Positions 1-8,319 of a DNA stretch of 36,407 nucleotides are shown here, in pieces. The DNA is from Candidatus Hydrogenedentota bacterium (GTDB lineage Bacteria; Hydrogenedentota; Hydrogenedentia; Hydrogenedentales; CAILVY01): positions 1 through 36,407 of the forward strand of contig CAILVY010000167.1 in NCBI GenBank assembly GCA_903837785.1, written 5' to 3'. A model generated the notes under the pieces. That model saw nothing but the letters and a program-made list of their open reading frames with translations. It was not told the DNA's origin and ran no database searches. A program made the position numbers and the translations under genes. How positions within the stretch are numbered: the stretch's first letter is position 1; every line of letters begins with the position of its first letter.

Positions 1-878
1 AGAAGCCGCTGACGCTGACGGTGCACGAGGGGCGGGTCCTGAGCGACACGATGCGCGCCTGCGGGTGCGTGTTTCAGACGGCCAGCGAAAACCGATCGAA
101 AGCGAATTTCCTGCGCGCTGCGGAACTGGTGCGCAACGGCCGCCTGGGCAAACTGCACACGATTCGCACGCGCCTTCCGGTGGATCCCACCGCCAGGAGC
201 ACTCAGCATCAGACGCCCAGGGAAGAGCCGGTGCCGGAGGGTTTTGACTACGACATGTGGCTCGGGCAGGCGCCGCTGGCTCCGTACACCAAGGGCCGCT
301 GCCACTATCACTTCCGATGGATTCTCGACTACTCCGGGGGCAGTCTCACCGACTGGGGCGCGCATATCAATGACATCGCGCAATGGGCCAACGACACGGA
401 GCGCACGGGGCCGGTGCGCGTCGAGGGTTTCGGGGCATTCCCAGAGGAGGGCCTGTACAACACCGCGATCCAATGGGAAATCACGTACGAATACGCCAAT
501 GGCGTGCGGCTGATCTGCACGGATGGAACCCCGTTCATCCGCTTCGAGGGCGCGGACGGCTGGCTCGAATGCACGTGGGACACGATTGAGGCGAGTTCCC
601 AGCAGATCCTGCGCTCGGTGATCGGCCCGGAAGAAATTCATCTGCGGACCTGTCCCGATCGTGAGCAGCGCGACTTCCTGAACTGCGTGAAGAGCCGCGC
701 CGAAACGTATGCCCCCGCGGAGGTGGGACACCGCAGCATCACCCTCAGCCATTTGGGGAATATCGCCCTGCTGACCGGGCGGAAACTGCGATGGGATCCG
801 GCGGCGGAGCGATTTCCCGAGGATGAGACGGCGAACCGAATGCTCGCGCGCGCCATGCGTGAACCGTGGCGCCTATGA
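1..878 (+). CDS. Gfo/Idh/MocA family oxidoreductase, C-terminal part (partial)
   Basis: The reading frame is already open at the window edge. The first visible residues, KPLTLTVHEG, match the end of the NAD(P)-binding fold, where the family carries an E-K-P motif with the catalytic lysine, so the start lies upstream of the window. About 291 residues are visible. They include the substrate domain with GGSLTDWGAHINDIAQWA (the family's 'G-x-DWG-H' segment, with a histidine expected near the active site) and the usual C-terminal 'RDFLNCVKSR' helix. Family members oxidise or reduce sugars, inositols and related polyols with NAD(P). The true substrate cannot be told from sequence. It is followed after 14 bases by an exported epimerase-like gene whose ribosome binding site lies against this gene's stop codon, so the two are probably co-transcribed. 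Family call confident; function open. Confidence 0.85.
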   Translation, partial: KPLTLTVHEGRVLSDTMRACGCVFQTASENRSKANFLRAAELVRNGRLGKLHTIRTRLPVDPTARSTQHQTPREEPVPEGFDYDMWLGQAPLAPYTKGRCHYHFRWILDYSGGSLTDWGAHINDIAQWANDTERTGPVRVEGFGAFPEEGLYNTAIQWEITYEYANGVRLICTDGTPFIRFEGADGWLECTWDTIEASSQQILRSVIGPEEIHLRTCPDREQRDFLNCVKSRAETYAPAEVGHRSITLSHLGNIALLTGRKLRWDPAAERFPEDETANRMLARAMREPWRL

Positions 879-892
879 AAGGAGATCGAATC

Positions 893-1765
893 ATGCATCA
901 TGCCATGCTCACCGGGATTGCGTGCCTGCTGATCGGCGGGTTGATGCCCGCCGCGGCGGTTGCGGCGGGATTCCCGAATCCCTTCTTCGCCATGGACACC
1001 GGCACGAAGGACGCCCAACATGAAACGGCCCGGGCCCAGGCGGCCATGCTGAAGGAACTCGGCTATGCCGGGTTGGGCTATACCGGATTCAAACAGATTC
1101 CCGAGACGCTGCAGGCGCTCGATGCGAATGGCCTGACGATGTTCACGGACTACGTCAGCGCAACGCTCGAGCCGTCGGGCTGCACGCTTGAACCCGGCCT
1201 GGAGGAGGGACTCCAGGCGCTCAAGGGCCGCGGCACAATGCTCTGGCTCACGATCAACAGCAGCACGTACAAGCCGTCCGCCGCCGAGGGCGACGCCATT
1301 GCCGTGAAGATGCTGCGCGGGCTGGCGGAGCAGACCGAGGCGGCCGGGCTTCGCGTGGCCTTGTATCCGCACACGGGATGCTGGCTGGAGAAAGTGGAGG
1401 ACGCAGTACGCATCGCGAAGCAGGTGGACAGGAAGAACGTGGGGGTCACGTTCAACCTGTGCCACTGGCTGAATGCGGGCAAGGGCCTGAACATGAAGCC
1501 GCTGCTCGAATTGGCGCTGCCGCACCTGTTCGTAGTCACGATCAACGGCGCGGACACGGAAGGCGGCTGGGATCGTTTGATTCAGACCCTGGACCGCGGC
1601 GCCTTCGATATCCAGGGTTTCCTTTCGACGCTGACCGGACTCGGATACACGGGGCCCATCGGACTGCAGGGCTACGGCATCAAGGGGGATGTTCACGCAA
1701 ACCTGAAGCGGTCCATGGATGCGTGGCGTGCCCTGGGCGAGCGCGTGACGGGCGCGCGGAAATAG
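893..1765 (+). CDS. Exported sugar phosphate isomerase/epimerase-like TIM-barrel protein
   Basis: A 290-residue protein. The frame is open from 866, but the ATG at 893 is preferred. AAAGGAGA sits about 8 bases before it, and it places a Sec signal peptide (MHHAMLTGIACLLIGG then an Ala-rich region ending near AVAAG) at the N terminus. The mature part resembles the xylose-isomerase-like/AP endonuclease 2 TIM barrel (KELGYAGLGYTG near the start; GLRVALYPHTGCW; VGVTFNLCHWL; GLGYTGPIGLQGYG near the end). In this superfamily such segments line a metal-binding pocket for sugar isomerisation or epimerisation. Classical members are cytoplasmic; export suggests a periplasmic or surface role, with the substrate unknown. 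It follows the oxidoreductase by 14 bases, and such pairs commonly act on the same polyol or sugar (inference). Confidence 0.75.
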   Translation: MHHAMLTGIACLLIGGLMPAAAVAAGFPNPFFAMDTGTKDAQHETARAQAAMLKELGYAGLGYTGFKQIPETLQALDANGLTMFTDYVSATLEPSGCTLEPGLEEGLQALKGRGTMLWLTINSSTYKPSAAEGDAIAVKMLRGLAEQTEAAGLRVALYPHTGCWLEKVEDAVRIAKQVDRKNVGVTFNLCHWLNAGKGLNMKPLLELALPHLFVVTINGADTEGGWDRLIQTLDRGAFDIQGFLSTLTGLGYTGPIGLQGYGIKGDVHANLKRSMDAWRALGERVTGARK

Positions 1766-1769
1766 CCGA

Positions 1770-1800
1770 GGGCGCGGCAACCGGATTCGGCGCCGCGCCC
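1770..1800. terminator. GC-rich hairpin between convergent genes
   Basis: GGGCGCGGC (1770-1778) pairs perfectly with GCCGCGCCC (1792-1800), giving a 9-bp stem with a 13-base loop. It lies in the 60-base gap between two convergent stop codons. Neither side has a clear T-run, so it may be a weak bidirectional terminator or an RNA-end stabiliser. Confidence 0.45.
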
Positions 1801-1825
1801 ATGCGGGTGAAATGCAGCGGAGTCT

Positions 1826-2803
1826 CTAGCAGAACTGATTCAGGTACCGCGCGGCGTGTTTGAAGCCTTCCTCGCGGCTGAACGTGTCGTCCTCGTGCTC
1901 GATGCTGAGCACGCCTTCATACCCCTGCATGCGCAGATGGCTGATGTACTCGCCCCAGTTGATGTTGCCGAAACCGGGGATGACATAGCGCCACCACCCC
2001 TTCGCGTAGATGCCTTTGTGCGCGCGCTGTTCCACGTCCACGAGCGCGTCCTTGGCGTGCGTGTGGAAGATGCGCTTGCCGAACATCTTGACCGGCAGGA
2101 GGTGGTTGCACTGCTGATGATAGAGGTGCGACGGGTCGTAGTTCAGGCCGAAGTTCTCGTCCGGGATCGTCTCGAAGAGGCATTCGAACGTGTCGATGCC
2201 CTGAAGATTCGTTTCGAAGTAATTCTCGAGCGCGATCTTGATGCCCTTGTCCTTCGCGTACGCGATGAGCGGCGGATAGACCTGCGGCAGGACTTTCTTG
2301 ATCGTGTCGATCTTCGTCATGCGGTCCACGGGCCAGCCGGCGAGCGCGCAGACGACGGGCACGCCGAGCGCGGCCGCGGCGTCCACGGTCTTCCTGAAGT
2401 GCGCCTGGGTCTCGGCGCTGGTTTGCGGCTTGGCCATGTCCGCGTAGTAGGCAAGGCTGCTGATCTCGAGGCCGCGGTCGGCGATCATCTGTTTGATCGC
2501 GTCCGCCTGCGCGGGATTGAATTCGGCGGGATCCAGCAGTTTGCTGCCCGGGCCGGCCGCCACCTCCAGCGCGGAAATGCCCGCTTCCTTCGCGAAATCG
2601 GCCACCTTCTCCAGTGAATCGCCGCCGAACGGGGCGGTCAACATTCCTACGCGCATGCCTTTCTCCTTCTTTTCCGTTCCGGCGGGCGCCTCCGCGGCCT
2701 GGGCCGCCGCGGCCACCGCCACGCTTCCCACGCCGCTCAGCGCGGCCACGCCCATTGCCCCGGCCGTCGAGCCGAGAAAACTCCGTCGTGAATACTTGTC
2801 CAT
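1826..2803 (-). CDS. Tat-exported sugar phosphate isomerase/epimerase-like protein
   Basis: A 325-residue protein with a clear twin-arginine signal: SRRSFLG at residues 5-11, then a long Ala/Gly/Val hydrophobic stretch ending near AAAQAAEA (residues 32-39). The mature domain is an AP endonuclease 2/xylose-isomerase-like TIM barrel: GMRVGMLTAPFGG, KEAGISALEVAAG, IKIALENYFETN, FGLNYDPSHLYHQ, RIFHTHAKD and GVLSIEHEDD. These E, D-H, H-K and E-H-E segments match the metal-binding positions of the superfamily, so it is probably an active isomerase or epimerase. Tat export fits a protein that folds around its metal in the cytoplasm before secretion. GGAGG lies about 13 bases before the ATG. It converges on the Sec-exported paralogue at 893-1765 but belongs to a different subfamily. 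Substrate unknown. Confidence 0.85.
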   Translation of the reverse strand: MDKYSRRSFLGSTAGAMGVAALSGVGSVAVAAAAQAAEAPAGTEKKEKGMRVGMLTAPFGGDSLEKVADFAKEAGISALEVAAGPGSKLLDPAEFNPAQADAIKQMIADRGLEISSLAYYADMAKPQTSAETQAHFRKTVDAAAALGVPVVCALAGWPVDRMTKIDTIKKVLPQVYPPLIAYAKDKGIKIALENYFETNLQGIDTFECLFETIPDENFGLNYDPSHLYHQQCNHLLPVKMFGKRIFHTHAKDALVDVEQRAHKGIYAKGWWRYVIPGFGNINWGEYISHLRMQGYEGVLSIEHEDDTFSREEGFKHAARYLNQFC

Positions 2804-2932
2804 CGTGATTGCAGCCTCCGTGTTCGCTCCCTTTCGAAGCGGAAGAAGCCTAACGCGCCGGAGAAGAGAAACACAAACCGCCGATCAGTCATCCGGGACC
2901 GGTTGGATTGCGTCTTAGGAGGGGGAATGCTT

Positions 2933-2961
2933 TTGATCGCAGGATGGCATTCGGGTACATT
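2933..2961 (+). promoter_or_regulatory. Candidate sigma70-type promoter for the small lipoprotein gene
   Basis: TTGATC (2933-2938), 17-base spacer, TACATT (2956-2961). Each box matches the consensus at four of six positions. The predicted transcript would begin near 2968, about 20 bases before the ATG at 2989. This favours that start over the longer open frame beginning at 2908. Confidence 0.4.
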
Positions 2962-2988
2962 CAGGGAAGTAGCGGGAGAGATAAGGGC

Positions 2989-3456
2989 ATGCACAAGCGA
3001 TTCTGGTTCAGACTGGCAGGCCTTCTGGTGCTTGGCGCCTGCGCTGGGTGTGCTACGGGTCCGGGCAAGGGCTCGTCCAAAGGGGCTGTTCCGCACGAGG
3101 GGCAGCTTCGGGAGCGGGTGGCGGCCTTTCAGGCGGCCTGGGCAAAGCGCGACAAGGACGCCATCATCAAGATCATCTTGCCCGGCGACTGCCGGAAGAC
3201 GTTCACGCCGCGCGTGGTCGATATGCTGAAGAAGCCGACGGACGTGGCGAACTGGCGCATCCTCGAAATCCGCAACAGTTACGTGCCGCCGCCTTTCGCC
3301 GACGCCAACAAAGTCAAGACGATGGCGGTCGTGCCGCTCTATGTCCAGATACGGAATCCGGACGGGACGCTTCGCGTGCTCGAAGGTTGCACGGACTATT
3401 GGGCCCTGTATCGCGGCAAGTGGTACTGGTACTGGAACGAAGTCGCCACGCCGTGA
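2989..3456 (+). CDS. Small predicted lipoprotein of unknown function
   Basis: A 155-residue protein. The ATG at 2989 is chosen because it starts a lipoprotein signal: MHKRFWFRLAGLLVLGAC, with lipobox LGAC (Cys18) and a second cysteine at residue 21. A purine-rich GGGAGAGATAAGGG precedes it. The mature part opens with a helix (LRERVAAFQAAWAKRDKDAI) typical of nuclear-transport-factor-2/SnoaL-like folds, where a domain counts or binds small ligands. It ends in an aromatic strand, YRGKWYWYWNEV. An NTF2-like fold is a guess from this pattern, not a firm assignment. It is transcribed alone, divergent from the Tat-exported epimerase and convergent with deoC. Confidence 0.7.
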   Translation: MHKRFWFRLAGLLVLGACAGCATGPGKGSSKGAVPHEGQLRERVAAFQAAWAKRDKDAIIKIILPGDCRKTFTPRVVDMLKKPTDVANWRILEIRNSYVPPPFADANKVKTMAVVPLYVQIRNPDGTLRVLEGCTDYWALYRGKWYWYWNEVATP

Positions 3457-3497
3457 ATCCGGGGTGTCGGGGCCTGAACCGCGCGAACACCCGGGAG

Positions 3498-4190
3498 TTA
3501 CGGGCGAAGGAAGGGCGAGGGGAACCCGGTTTCCTTGGCCATCTCCTCGATAATCTGGACGCCGGCGCTCGTGCCGATGCGGTCCGCGCCCGCGTTGATG
3601 AGGGCGAGGGTTTCGGCGTAGCTTCGGATGCCGCCGGCCGCCTTCACGCCGCAGTGATCGCCCACCACCTGCCGCATGAGCCGGACATCCTCCGGGGTGG
3701 CGCCGCCCTGGCCGTAGCCGGTGGCCGTCTTGACGTACGCGGCGCCGGCCCGAACGCTCATCCGGCAGACCTCGATCTTCTCCTCTTCCGTGAGGTAGCT
3801 GCATTCGAGGATGACCTTGACCGGGATGCCCCGGATCGCCTTGACGACCGCGCTGATCTCCTGCTGGACAAAGCCGCCGTAGCCGGACTTGAGCGCGCCG
3901 ATGTTGATCACCATGTCGATTTCCGTGGCGCCGTTGCGGACGGCGTCGCGGGCCTCTTCGACCTTGACGGCGGCCGTGTTCGCGCCCAGCGGAAAGCCGA
4001 CGCAGGTGCAGATGCCGACGCCCGTGCCCGCCAGTTGCTTGTTGCAGTAGGAGGTCCAGGCGGGGTTAATCGCGACAGTGGCAAAGCCGCATTCGATGCC
4101 TTCCTGGCAGAGTTCCCGAATGTCCACTTCCGTGGCATACGCACGGAGCATCGTGTGGTCAATCATCCGGGCAAGTTGTTGGCGCGTCAC
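3498..4190 (-). CDS. deoC: Deoxyribose-phosphate aldolase
   Basis: A 230-residue protein that cleaves 2-deoxyribose 5-phosphate to glyceraldehyde 3-phosphate and acetaldehyde in deoxynucleoside catabolism. The class I aldolase signature is complete: IDHTML at residues 10-15, VGFPLGAN at 64-71, VKTATGYG with Schiff-base Lys154, and GVKAAGGIRS with the second active-site Lys183. The GTG at 4190 is chosen as start: GAGG lies 8 bases upstream, the length matches the usual ~220 residues, and a good promoter lies inside the longer open frame that begins at 4271. It follows nadE on the same strand but probably has its own promoter. Product assignment is firm; whether it degrades DNA-derived sugar or serves another route is not shown by context. 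Confidence 0.93.
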   Translation of the reverse strand: MTRQQLARMIDHTMLRAYATEVDIRELCQEGIECGFATVAINPAWTSYCNKQLAGTGVGICTCVGFPLGANTAAVKVEEARDAVRNGATEIDMVINIGALKSGYGGFVQQEISAVVKAIRGIPVKVILECSYLTEEEKIEVCRMSVRAGAAYVKTATGYGQGGATPEDVRLMRQVVGDHCGVKAAGGIRSYAETLALINAGADRIGTSAGVQIIEEMAKETGFPSPFLRP

Positions 4191-4242
4191 GTGAGCTACC
4201 TCTTCGCACGAATCTGATCCACGGATTCTCGTTCTTCTTGAC

Positions 4243-4271
4243 AGAATATCCGCATCCATCGATCCCGTCAA
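4243..4271 (-). promoter_or_regulatory. Candidate sigma70-type promoter for deoC
   Basis: Read on the minus strand: TTGACG (4271-4266), 17-base spacer, TATTCT (4248-4243). The -35 box matches at five of six positions and the -10 at four. A transcript would start near 4236, about 45 bases before the GTG start at 4190. It lies within the longer open frame, which argues against the upstream ATG at 4271. Confidence 0.5.
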
Positions 4272-4275
4272 ACGT

Positions 4276-6204
4276 TCATTCGAGTTCCGCCCCCTTCAGG
4301 GCGTCCAGTTCGTGTTGAATGCTTTGCGAAACCGGGAAACGGAATCCGGTCTTCGGGTCGAGATCGAGGTCCATGACTTTCATGGCCACGGGATGCTGAT
4401 CACGCTTCCACTGATTCGCGGCGAATCGGACGGCGAAGCTGGCGGTCCACTCGCGCAATTGTTCGGGGGCGTGAGCCGCGTGGCGCTGGCACAGCACCCG
4501 CCAGCAATCGGGCAGCGAGAGCCGCCGCCGCGCGTACAGATACATCAGGTCGTCCAGGACGACATAGGGCATGAGGTCCGTCTCGTCAAGCTGGTCGGGC
4601 GCCAGTTCCGCGCTCGGGGGAATGACGAGGACCTTTTGCAGCGACCGGATGCCATCGCGTTCGGCGAGATATTCGAGCAGACGCGACACGAGCGTCTTGG
4701 GCACGTTGGCGATGGGCGAATAGCCACCCTCGTTGTCGCCGCCGGTTGTCGTGTAGCCCACGGCCGCCTCACTGAGATTCGAGGTGACGAGCAGCAGGCC
4801 GCCGGCGCTGTTCGCCCAATTGAGCATCATCGCGCCGCGCACGCGCGCCTGGAGATTCTGCTTGGCCATCGCGGCAACCTTCTCGGGCCCGCCCGCCATC
4901 TCGGCCGCCTTCGCCAGGGCCACTTCGGCTTCTTCGTGAATGGAAATGACGCGGAAGGGCACGCCGAGTTCCTCGGCCAGAGCGCGGGCGGCTTCCTGCG
5001 TGCCACTGCTGCTGTAGGCGCTGTTGGGGAGATAGACCGCGCTCACGCGTTCGGCGTAACGGCCGGCTTCCGTGCCTTCGTTGAGGGACTTTGCGGCCTC
5101 GACGGCCATGAGGAGGCAGAGGGCGCTGTCGCGCCCGCCGGAGAGCGCGATCAGGAAGCGCTGGAAGACGCCCACTTTCTCGAAGTAGTCGCGGAGGCCC
5201 AGCACCAGCGCATCAAACAGTTCGTCGAGATAGGGGTCGCGGCCGGCCGTGCGCGGCTTGAGATCGCCGACATAGAAGCTCCCGGGCAGTTGCGCGGCAA
5301 AATCCGCCACGGAGGCCGGGTCGAAGGCATCCCCGCCAGCGTCGATGATCCCCGTCTTTCCATTGCCGTTGCGCATGGAAGCATCGAGCCGCCAGGTCGT
5401 GTTCTCCGCGCGGATGCGCGCGATATCGTCCAGGTCAACGACCGCGGTGGACAAGGTCCAAGACTTCCTCGACAGGAGCCGTCCCTCGCAGAGAAGTTCG
5501 TCCGGCGTCGCGATCAGGCCGCCGCCGTCGAAGACAAGGCGGCTGCTGTCGCAGCCCAGGAGATTGGCGTAGGCATAGACCACTTTGAGGTGGCTCGCCG
5601 CGTTGCGCACGAGCCGCTTCCGCTCTTCGTTCTTGCGCGGCGTGAATGGGGAGGCGCTCGGATTGCAGACGATTTCCGCGCCCGCGAGCACGCGTTCGTA
5701 GGCGGGCGACGAGGCCGACCACAAATCCTCGCAAATCTCCGCCGTCACCAGACCGTAGGGGGTCTTGAACACGAGGTCGCCGGCGGGCACGCCGTTCACC
5801 TCGGTGATGCCGCCGCGCCAGGCGGTCCAGTTGCGGCCTTCGTAGAAAATGCTGTACGTGGGCAGGTGCCGCTTGAGCACGAGGCCGCGCACGAGGCCCT
5901 GGCTGATGAAGGCCGCGGCGTTGTACATCATCGAGTCGATGCGGACCGGCAGTCCGACAAACGCGCTGATGCCCTCGGAGGCCTTGGCCAGCGATTCGAG
6001 CGCGGCCCAGCTCCGCTGCGCGATGTCCGGCCAGAAGACGCGGTCCTCCAGGCTGTAGCCGGAAATGCCGAGTTCCGGAGTGACGAGCAGGTGGACGCCC
6101 TGCTCTTTGGCGGCCTCGAGGGCGACGCGCACCCGTCCCGAGTTCCAGGCGAAATCGCCCACTTTCACGGATATCGCCGCTACTCCTATTCGAACGAGCC
6201 GCAT
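4276..6204 (-). CDS. nadE: Glutamine-dependent NAD+ synthetase
   Basis: A 642-residue two-domain enzyme catalysing the last step of NAD synthesis: deamido-NAD + glutamine + ATP to NAD. The N-terminal nitrilase-type glutaminase domain (about residues 1-290) shows the Glu-Lys-Cys triad: TPELGISGYS (Glu44), LKRHLPTYSIFYEGRNW (Lys111) and AEICEDLW (Cys158). The C-terminal synthetase domain carries the ATP P-loop LSGGRDSALCLLM (355-360 SGGRDS) and the GYTTTGGDNEGGYSPIANVPK segment that closes over the adenylate. Ammonia made in the first domain is channelled to the second. Length matches the large bacterial glutamine-dependent type. The ATG at 6204 has GGAGGAGAG upstream; the frame extends farther to 6249 without good support. 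It lies 82 bases after pncB with a candidate promoter in the gap. Confidence 0.96.
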   Translation of the reverse strand: MRLVRIGVAAISVKVGDFAWNSGRVRVALEAAKEQGVHLLVTPELGISGYSLEDRVFWPDIAQRSWAALESLAKASEGISAFVGLPVRIDSMMYNAAAFISQGLVRGLVLKRHLPTYSIFYEGRNWTAWRGGITEVNGVPAGDLVFKTPYGLVTAEICEDLWSASSPAYERVLAGAEIVCNPSASPFTPRKNEERKRLVRNAASHLKVVYAYANLLGCDSSRLVFDGGGLIATPDELLCEGRLLSRKSWTLSTAVVDLDDIARIRAENTTWRLDASMRNGNGKTGIIDAGGDAFDPASVADFAAQLPGSFYVGDLKPRTAGRDPYLDELFDALVLGLRDYFEKVGVFQRFLIALSGGRDSALCLLMAVEAAKSLNEGTEAGRYAERVSAVYLPNSAYSSSGTQEAARALAEELGVPFRVISIHEEAEVALAKAAEMAGGPEKVAAMAKQNLQARVRGAMMLNWANSAGGLLLVTSNLSEAAVGYTTTGGDNEGGYSPIANVPKTLVSRLLEYLAERDGIRSLQKVLVIPPSAELAPDQLDETDLMPYVVLDDLMYLYARRRLSLPDCWRVLCQRHAAHAPEQLREWTASFAVRFAANQWKRDQHPVAMKVMDLDLDPKTGFRFPVSQSIQHELDALKGAELE

Positions 6205-6232
6205 ATGTCGTGACTCTCCTCCGCTTCTGCAT

Positions 6233-6262
6233 AGCGTAAACCTGTCCACACAGGCGCGTCAA
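6233..6262 (-). promoter_or_regulatory. Candidate nadE promoter with an embedded palindrome
   Basis: Read on the minus strand: TTGACG (6262-6257), 18-base spacer, TACGCT (6238-6233). Inside the spacer lies a perfect inverted repeat, CCTGT-CCAC-ACAGG at 6241-6254. A palindrome between -35 and -10 is a typical repressor operator position. The -10 match is only three of six, so the promoter itself is tentative. Confidence 0.35.
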
Positions 6263-6286
6263 CGGCCCCGGTCCCGCGCTGCGCGC

Positions 6287-7753
6287 TCATGTCATGTCAC
6301 GATTGGAGAGGGTGCTGTCTTTGAGGTCGCCAATCCGGTTCGACAGGAGCACGTGGTAGATTTCGGGATTGCGCAGGCGCTTGAATTCGTCGGGCAGGGA
6401 GGACATCGACACGCGTGCGTGCGTGCGCAGGTCATGAATGCTGCGGCGCGGATCGATGCGGCGTCCGTCCCGGAAGACCGGCTGCAGCAGCACTTCCGCC
6501 CGGACCGCGCCGGTTCGGCGTGACTTCATGTGCGGCTGCTTGCGGAGGCGTCCTTCAATGGGGCCGCGTTCCGGCCAGGTCTCCTCAATGAGATACATCA
6601 CATCGCAGAGCGGATGATCTTCAGTGTCGTAATAGCGGATCACCTGCTTGCGTCCCGGGTCCGTCGCCTTCTCGAAGTTCGACGTGGTCTTCATCTTGGG
6701 CTGCCAGGCCGAGCCGTCATGCACCGCCACGAGCTTGTACACGCCGTTGAGGGCGGGGGCGTCGTACGCCGTGATCAGGTGGGTGCCGACACCCCAGGCG
6801 TTCAGGCGGGCGCCCTGGCGTTTCATGTCGGCGATGAGGTCCTCGTCAAGATCGTTCGACCCGACGATGAGCGGGTCCTCGAGTCCGGCCTCCGTCATCA
6901 TGCGATAGGCGATCTTGCTCAGCTTGGCGAGATCGCCCGAGTCCAGGCGTATGGCGGGACGCAGCGGAACGCCCTGCGCATGCATCTCCTTGAAGACGCG
7001 GATGGCATTGGGAATGCCGCTTTCCACGGTGTCGTACGTGTCCACGAGGAGCACGCAACGCTCGGGATACTGCCGGGCGAACGCGCGGAACGCCTCGAGC
7101 TCGCTCTCGAAGCTCATGACCCAGCTGTGGGCGTGCGTGCCCGCCACGGGCAGGTCGTAGACCTTACCCGCGAGAACGTTCGAGGTGGACGTGCAGCCGC
7201 CGATATAGGCGGCGCGCGACCCGCTCAGGCCGCCATCGGGCCCGTGCGCCCGCCGCAGCCCGAACTCCATCACGGGTTCGCCGTTGGCCGCGAGGCACAC
7301 CCGCGCGGCCTTCGTGGCAATCAGCGTCTGATAGTTCATGAAGTTCAGCAGCGCCGTCTCAACCAGTTGCGTTTCGAAAATCGTGCCGTCCAGCTGGATG
7401 ATGGGCTCGTGCGGAAACACAAGCGAGCCTTCCGGGATGGCGTTCACGCTGAAAGTCGGGCGGAATCCCTGCAGGAACGCCAGGAAGGGTTCATCGAAAA
7501 ACTTCAGCGAACGCAAGTACTCGATGTCGTCCTGCTCGAAGCGGAGATGTTCGAGATAGTCCAGAAACGGATCGAGGCCCGCGGTGACGGCGAAGCCGGC
7601 GTGGGGGGGGAGGTTGCGGAAGAAGTAGTCGAAACTGACGCGCTGCCCGGTTCGCCCTTCCTTCCAGTAGCCTGCCATCATCGTCAATTCGTACAGGTCC
7701 GTAAGGAGGGCCAGGCCCTCCCGGCTGAACCATGCGTTCTTACTCTGATTCAT
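6287..7753 (-). CDS. pncB: Nicotinate phosphoribosyltransferase
   Basis: A 488-residue enzyme that joins nicotinate to PRPP to form nicotinate mononucleotide, the committed step of NAD salvage. Recognisable family segments: LLTDLYELTMMAGYW near the N terminus, EFGLRRAHGPDGG, GTHAHSWVMSF, LLVDTYDTVESGIPN, IRLDSGDLAKLS and IIVGSNDLDEDLI-like phosphate-binding loop, and TAYDAPALNGVYKLV. The ATG at 7753 overlaps the pncA stop in an ATGA, and GGAGGTGGG lies just before it, so translation is probably coupled to pncA. The frame extends 7 codons farther, into pncA, without support. It is the last gene of the xseA-to-pncB run. The product of PncB would go on via an adenylyltransferase (not in this window) to NadE, encoded next door. 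Confidence 0.94.
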   Translation of the reverse strand: MNQSKNAWFSREGLALLTDLYELTMMAGYWKEGRTGQRVSFDYFFRNLPPHAGFAVTAGLDPFLDYLEHLRFEQDDIEYLRSLKFFDEPFLAFLQGFRPTFSVNAIPEGSLVFPHEPIIQLDGTIFETQLVETALLNFMNYQTLIATKAARVCLAANGEPVMEFGLRRAHGPDGGLSGSRAAYIGGCTSTSNVLAGKVYDLPVAGTHAHSWVMSFESELEAFRAFARQYPERCVLLVDTYDTVESGIPNAIRVFKEMHAQGVPLRPAIRLDSGDLAKLSKIAYRMMTEAGLEDPLIVGSNDLDEDLIADMKRQGARLNAWGVGTHLITAYDAPALNGVYKLVAVHDGSAWQPKMKTTSNFEKATDPGRKQVIRYYDTEDHPLCDVMYLIEETWPERGPIEGRLRKQPHMKSRRTGAVRAEVLLQPVFRDGRRIDPRRSIHDLRTHARVSMSSLPDEFKRLRNPEIYHVLLSNRIGDLKDSTLSNRDMT

Positions 7754-8319
7754 CCCACCTCCGAGGAACGGCACATGCGGACACCTGCCTCATTCAAGGT
7801 CTCGAGGGCTGCGGCCGTCGTCTCCGGCGCGACGCCGCGGCAGGCGTCTTCCACGAGAACCGTCTCAAAGCCCGCTCTCACTGCATCCAGTGCCGTGGAC
7901 TTCACACAGTAGTCCGTCGCCAATCCGGCGACGAAGACCCGCTGCACGCCCCGCCGCCGCAATTCCGCGGCGAGTCCGGTGCCGTCGAAGGCGCTGTAGG
8001 CCTCGACGTCCGGATCCGTGCCCTTGTTCACGAAACAGGCATCGAGCGGCACGCGCAGGTCGCCGTGAAACTCGGCGCCGGGGGAATCCTCGACGCAGTG
8101 CACCGGCCAGCTTCCGTCCCGGTACTCCGGCGCGTCGCTGAAACTGCAGTGATCCTGCGGATGCCAGTCGCGCGAGAATACGAGATGATCAAAATGGATC
8201 ATGAGCCGGTTGATGACGCGGGCCACCTGCTCCCCTCGGGGCACGGGCAGGGCGCCGCCCTGGCAGAAGTCATTCTGCACGTCCACTATGATCAGTGCAT
8301 CGCTTTCGTCAATCTTCAT
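7750..8319 (-). CDS. pncA: Nicotinamidase
   Basis: A 189-residue isochorismatase-fold hydrolase converting nicotinamide to nicotinate and ammonia. The catalytic set is visible: Asp13 in IIVDVQNDFCQGG, Lys99 in FVNKGTDP, and nucleophile Cys138 in AGLATDYCVKSTALDA. The metal site is Asp51, His53 and His57 in SRDWHPQDH. Length is close to other bacterial PncA proteins. The ATG at 8319 overlaps the stop of the upstream NUDIX gene in an ATGA, and its own stop overlaps the pncB start in another ATGA. The three proteins are therefore probably made in a coupled way, and nicotinate can pass straight to PncB. Assignment firm. Confidence 0.95.
   Translation of the reverse strand: MKIDESDALIIVDVQNDFCQGGALPVPRGEQVARVINRLMIHFDHLVFSRDWHPQDHCSFSDAPEYRDGSWPVHCVEDSPGAEFHGDLRVPLDACFVNKGTDPDVEAYSAFDGTGLAAELRRRGVQRVFVAGLATDYCVKSTALDAVRAGFETVLVEDACRGVAPETTAAALETLNEAGVRMCRSSEVG

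Noticed and set aside
3462..3492. Weak hairpin GGGTGT/ACACCC between the lipoprotein gene and deoC
   Set aside because: Six pairs with a 19-base loop and no T-run; too weak to call a terminator.
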